This document shows, piece after piece, positions 5,995 through 6,018 of a DNA stretch of 6,018 nucleotides. Position 1 is the stretch's first letter. Each line of letters begins with the position of its first letter. The notes beneath the pieces are model-generated. The model did not search any database. It was not told the origin of the DNA and saw only the letters and a program-made list of their open reading frames with translations. The stretch lies in the NCBI GenBank assembly GCA_964540815.1, contig CAZIOH010000176.1, positions 1 to 6,018 on the forward strand, in the 5' to 3' direction. This stretch comes from CAZIOH01 sp964540815. GTDB lineage: Bacteria; Myxococcota_A; Polyangia; Fen-1088. Made by a program: the position numbers and the translations under genes.

Positions 5995-6018
5995 TTTGCA
6001 GCCGCTGGGGGAGATGCC

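Overview
The window looks like chromosomal DNA from a very GC-rich deltaproteobacterial-type organism, most likely Myxococcota (Polyangia/Sorangium-like). This is inferred from the strong G/C preference at third codon positions, the long antisense shadow frames, the DUF1552 protein, the Ala/Pro/Gly-rich envelope proteins, and an ECF sigma factor beside a membrane-anchored TPR-like protein. No RNA gene, CRISPR array, insertion sequence or integrase is visible.

Layout: about 470 bases at the left hold no gene I can support. They carry a C9 tract, a G-quadruplex-prone stretch on the minus strand and small inverted repeats just before the first gene. Five plus-strand genes then follow closely: (1) an ECF sigma factor (to 1124); (2) a single-pass membrane protein with a TPR-like C-terminus, overlapping gene 1 by ATGA (1121-2299), a candidate anti-sigma/sensor; (3) an exported, probably beta-strand-rich envelope protein (2343-3374); (4) a glycine-rich lipoprotein with a duplicated eight-cysteine module (3405-4379); (5) a Tat-exported DUF1552 protein (4435-5874). 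Gaps are -4, 43, 30 and 55 bases, so one transcript is likely. The last 144 bases hold inverted repeats and no assignable gene.

Working model (inference): genes 1 and 2 form a transmembrane signalling pair that controls three exported or envelope proteins of unknown function. The most distinctive points are the duplicated cysteine-octad lipoprotein, a DUF1552 protein whose family-defining HxxSHH motif is largely lost and which has no DUF1592/DUF1588 partner here, and a perfect 14-bp stem with a 4-nt loop inside gene 3.
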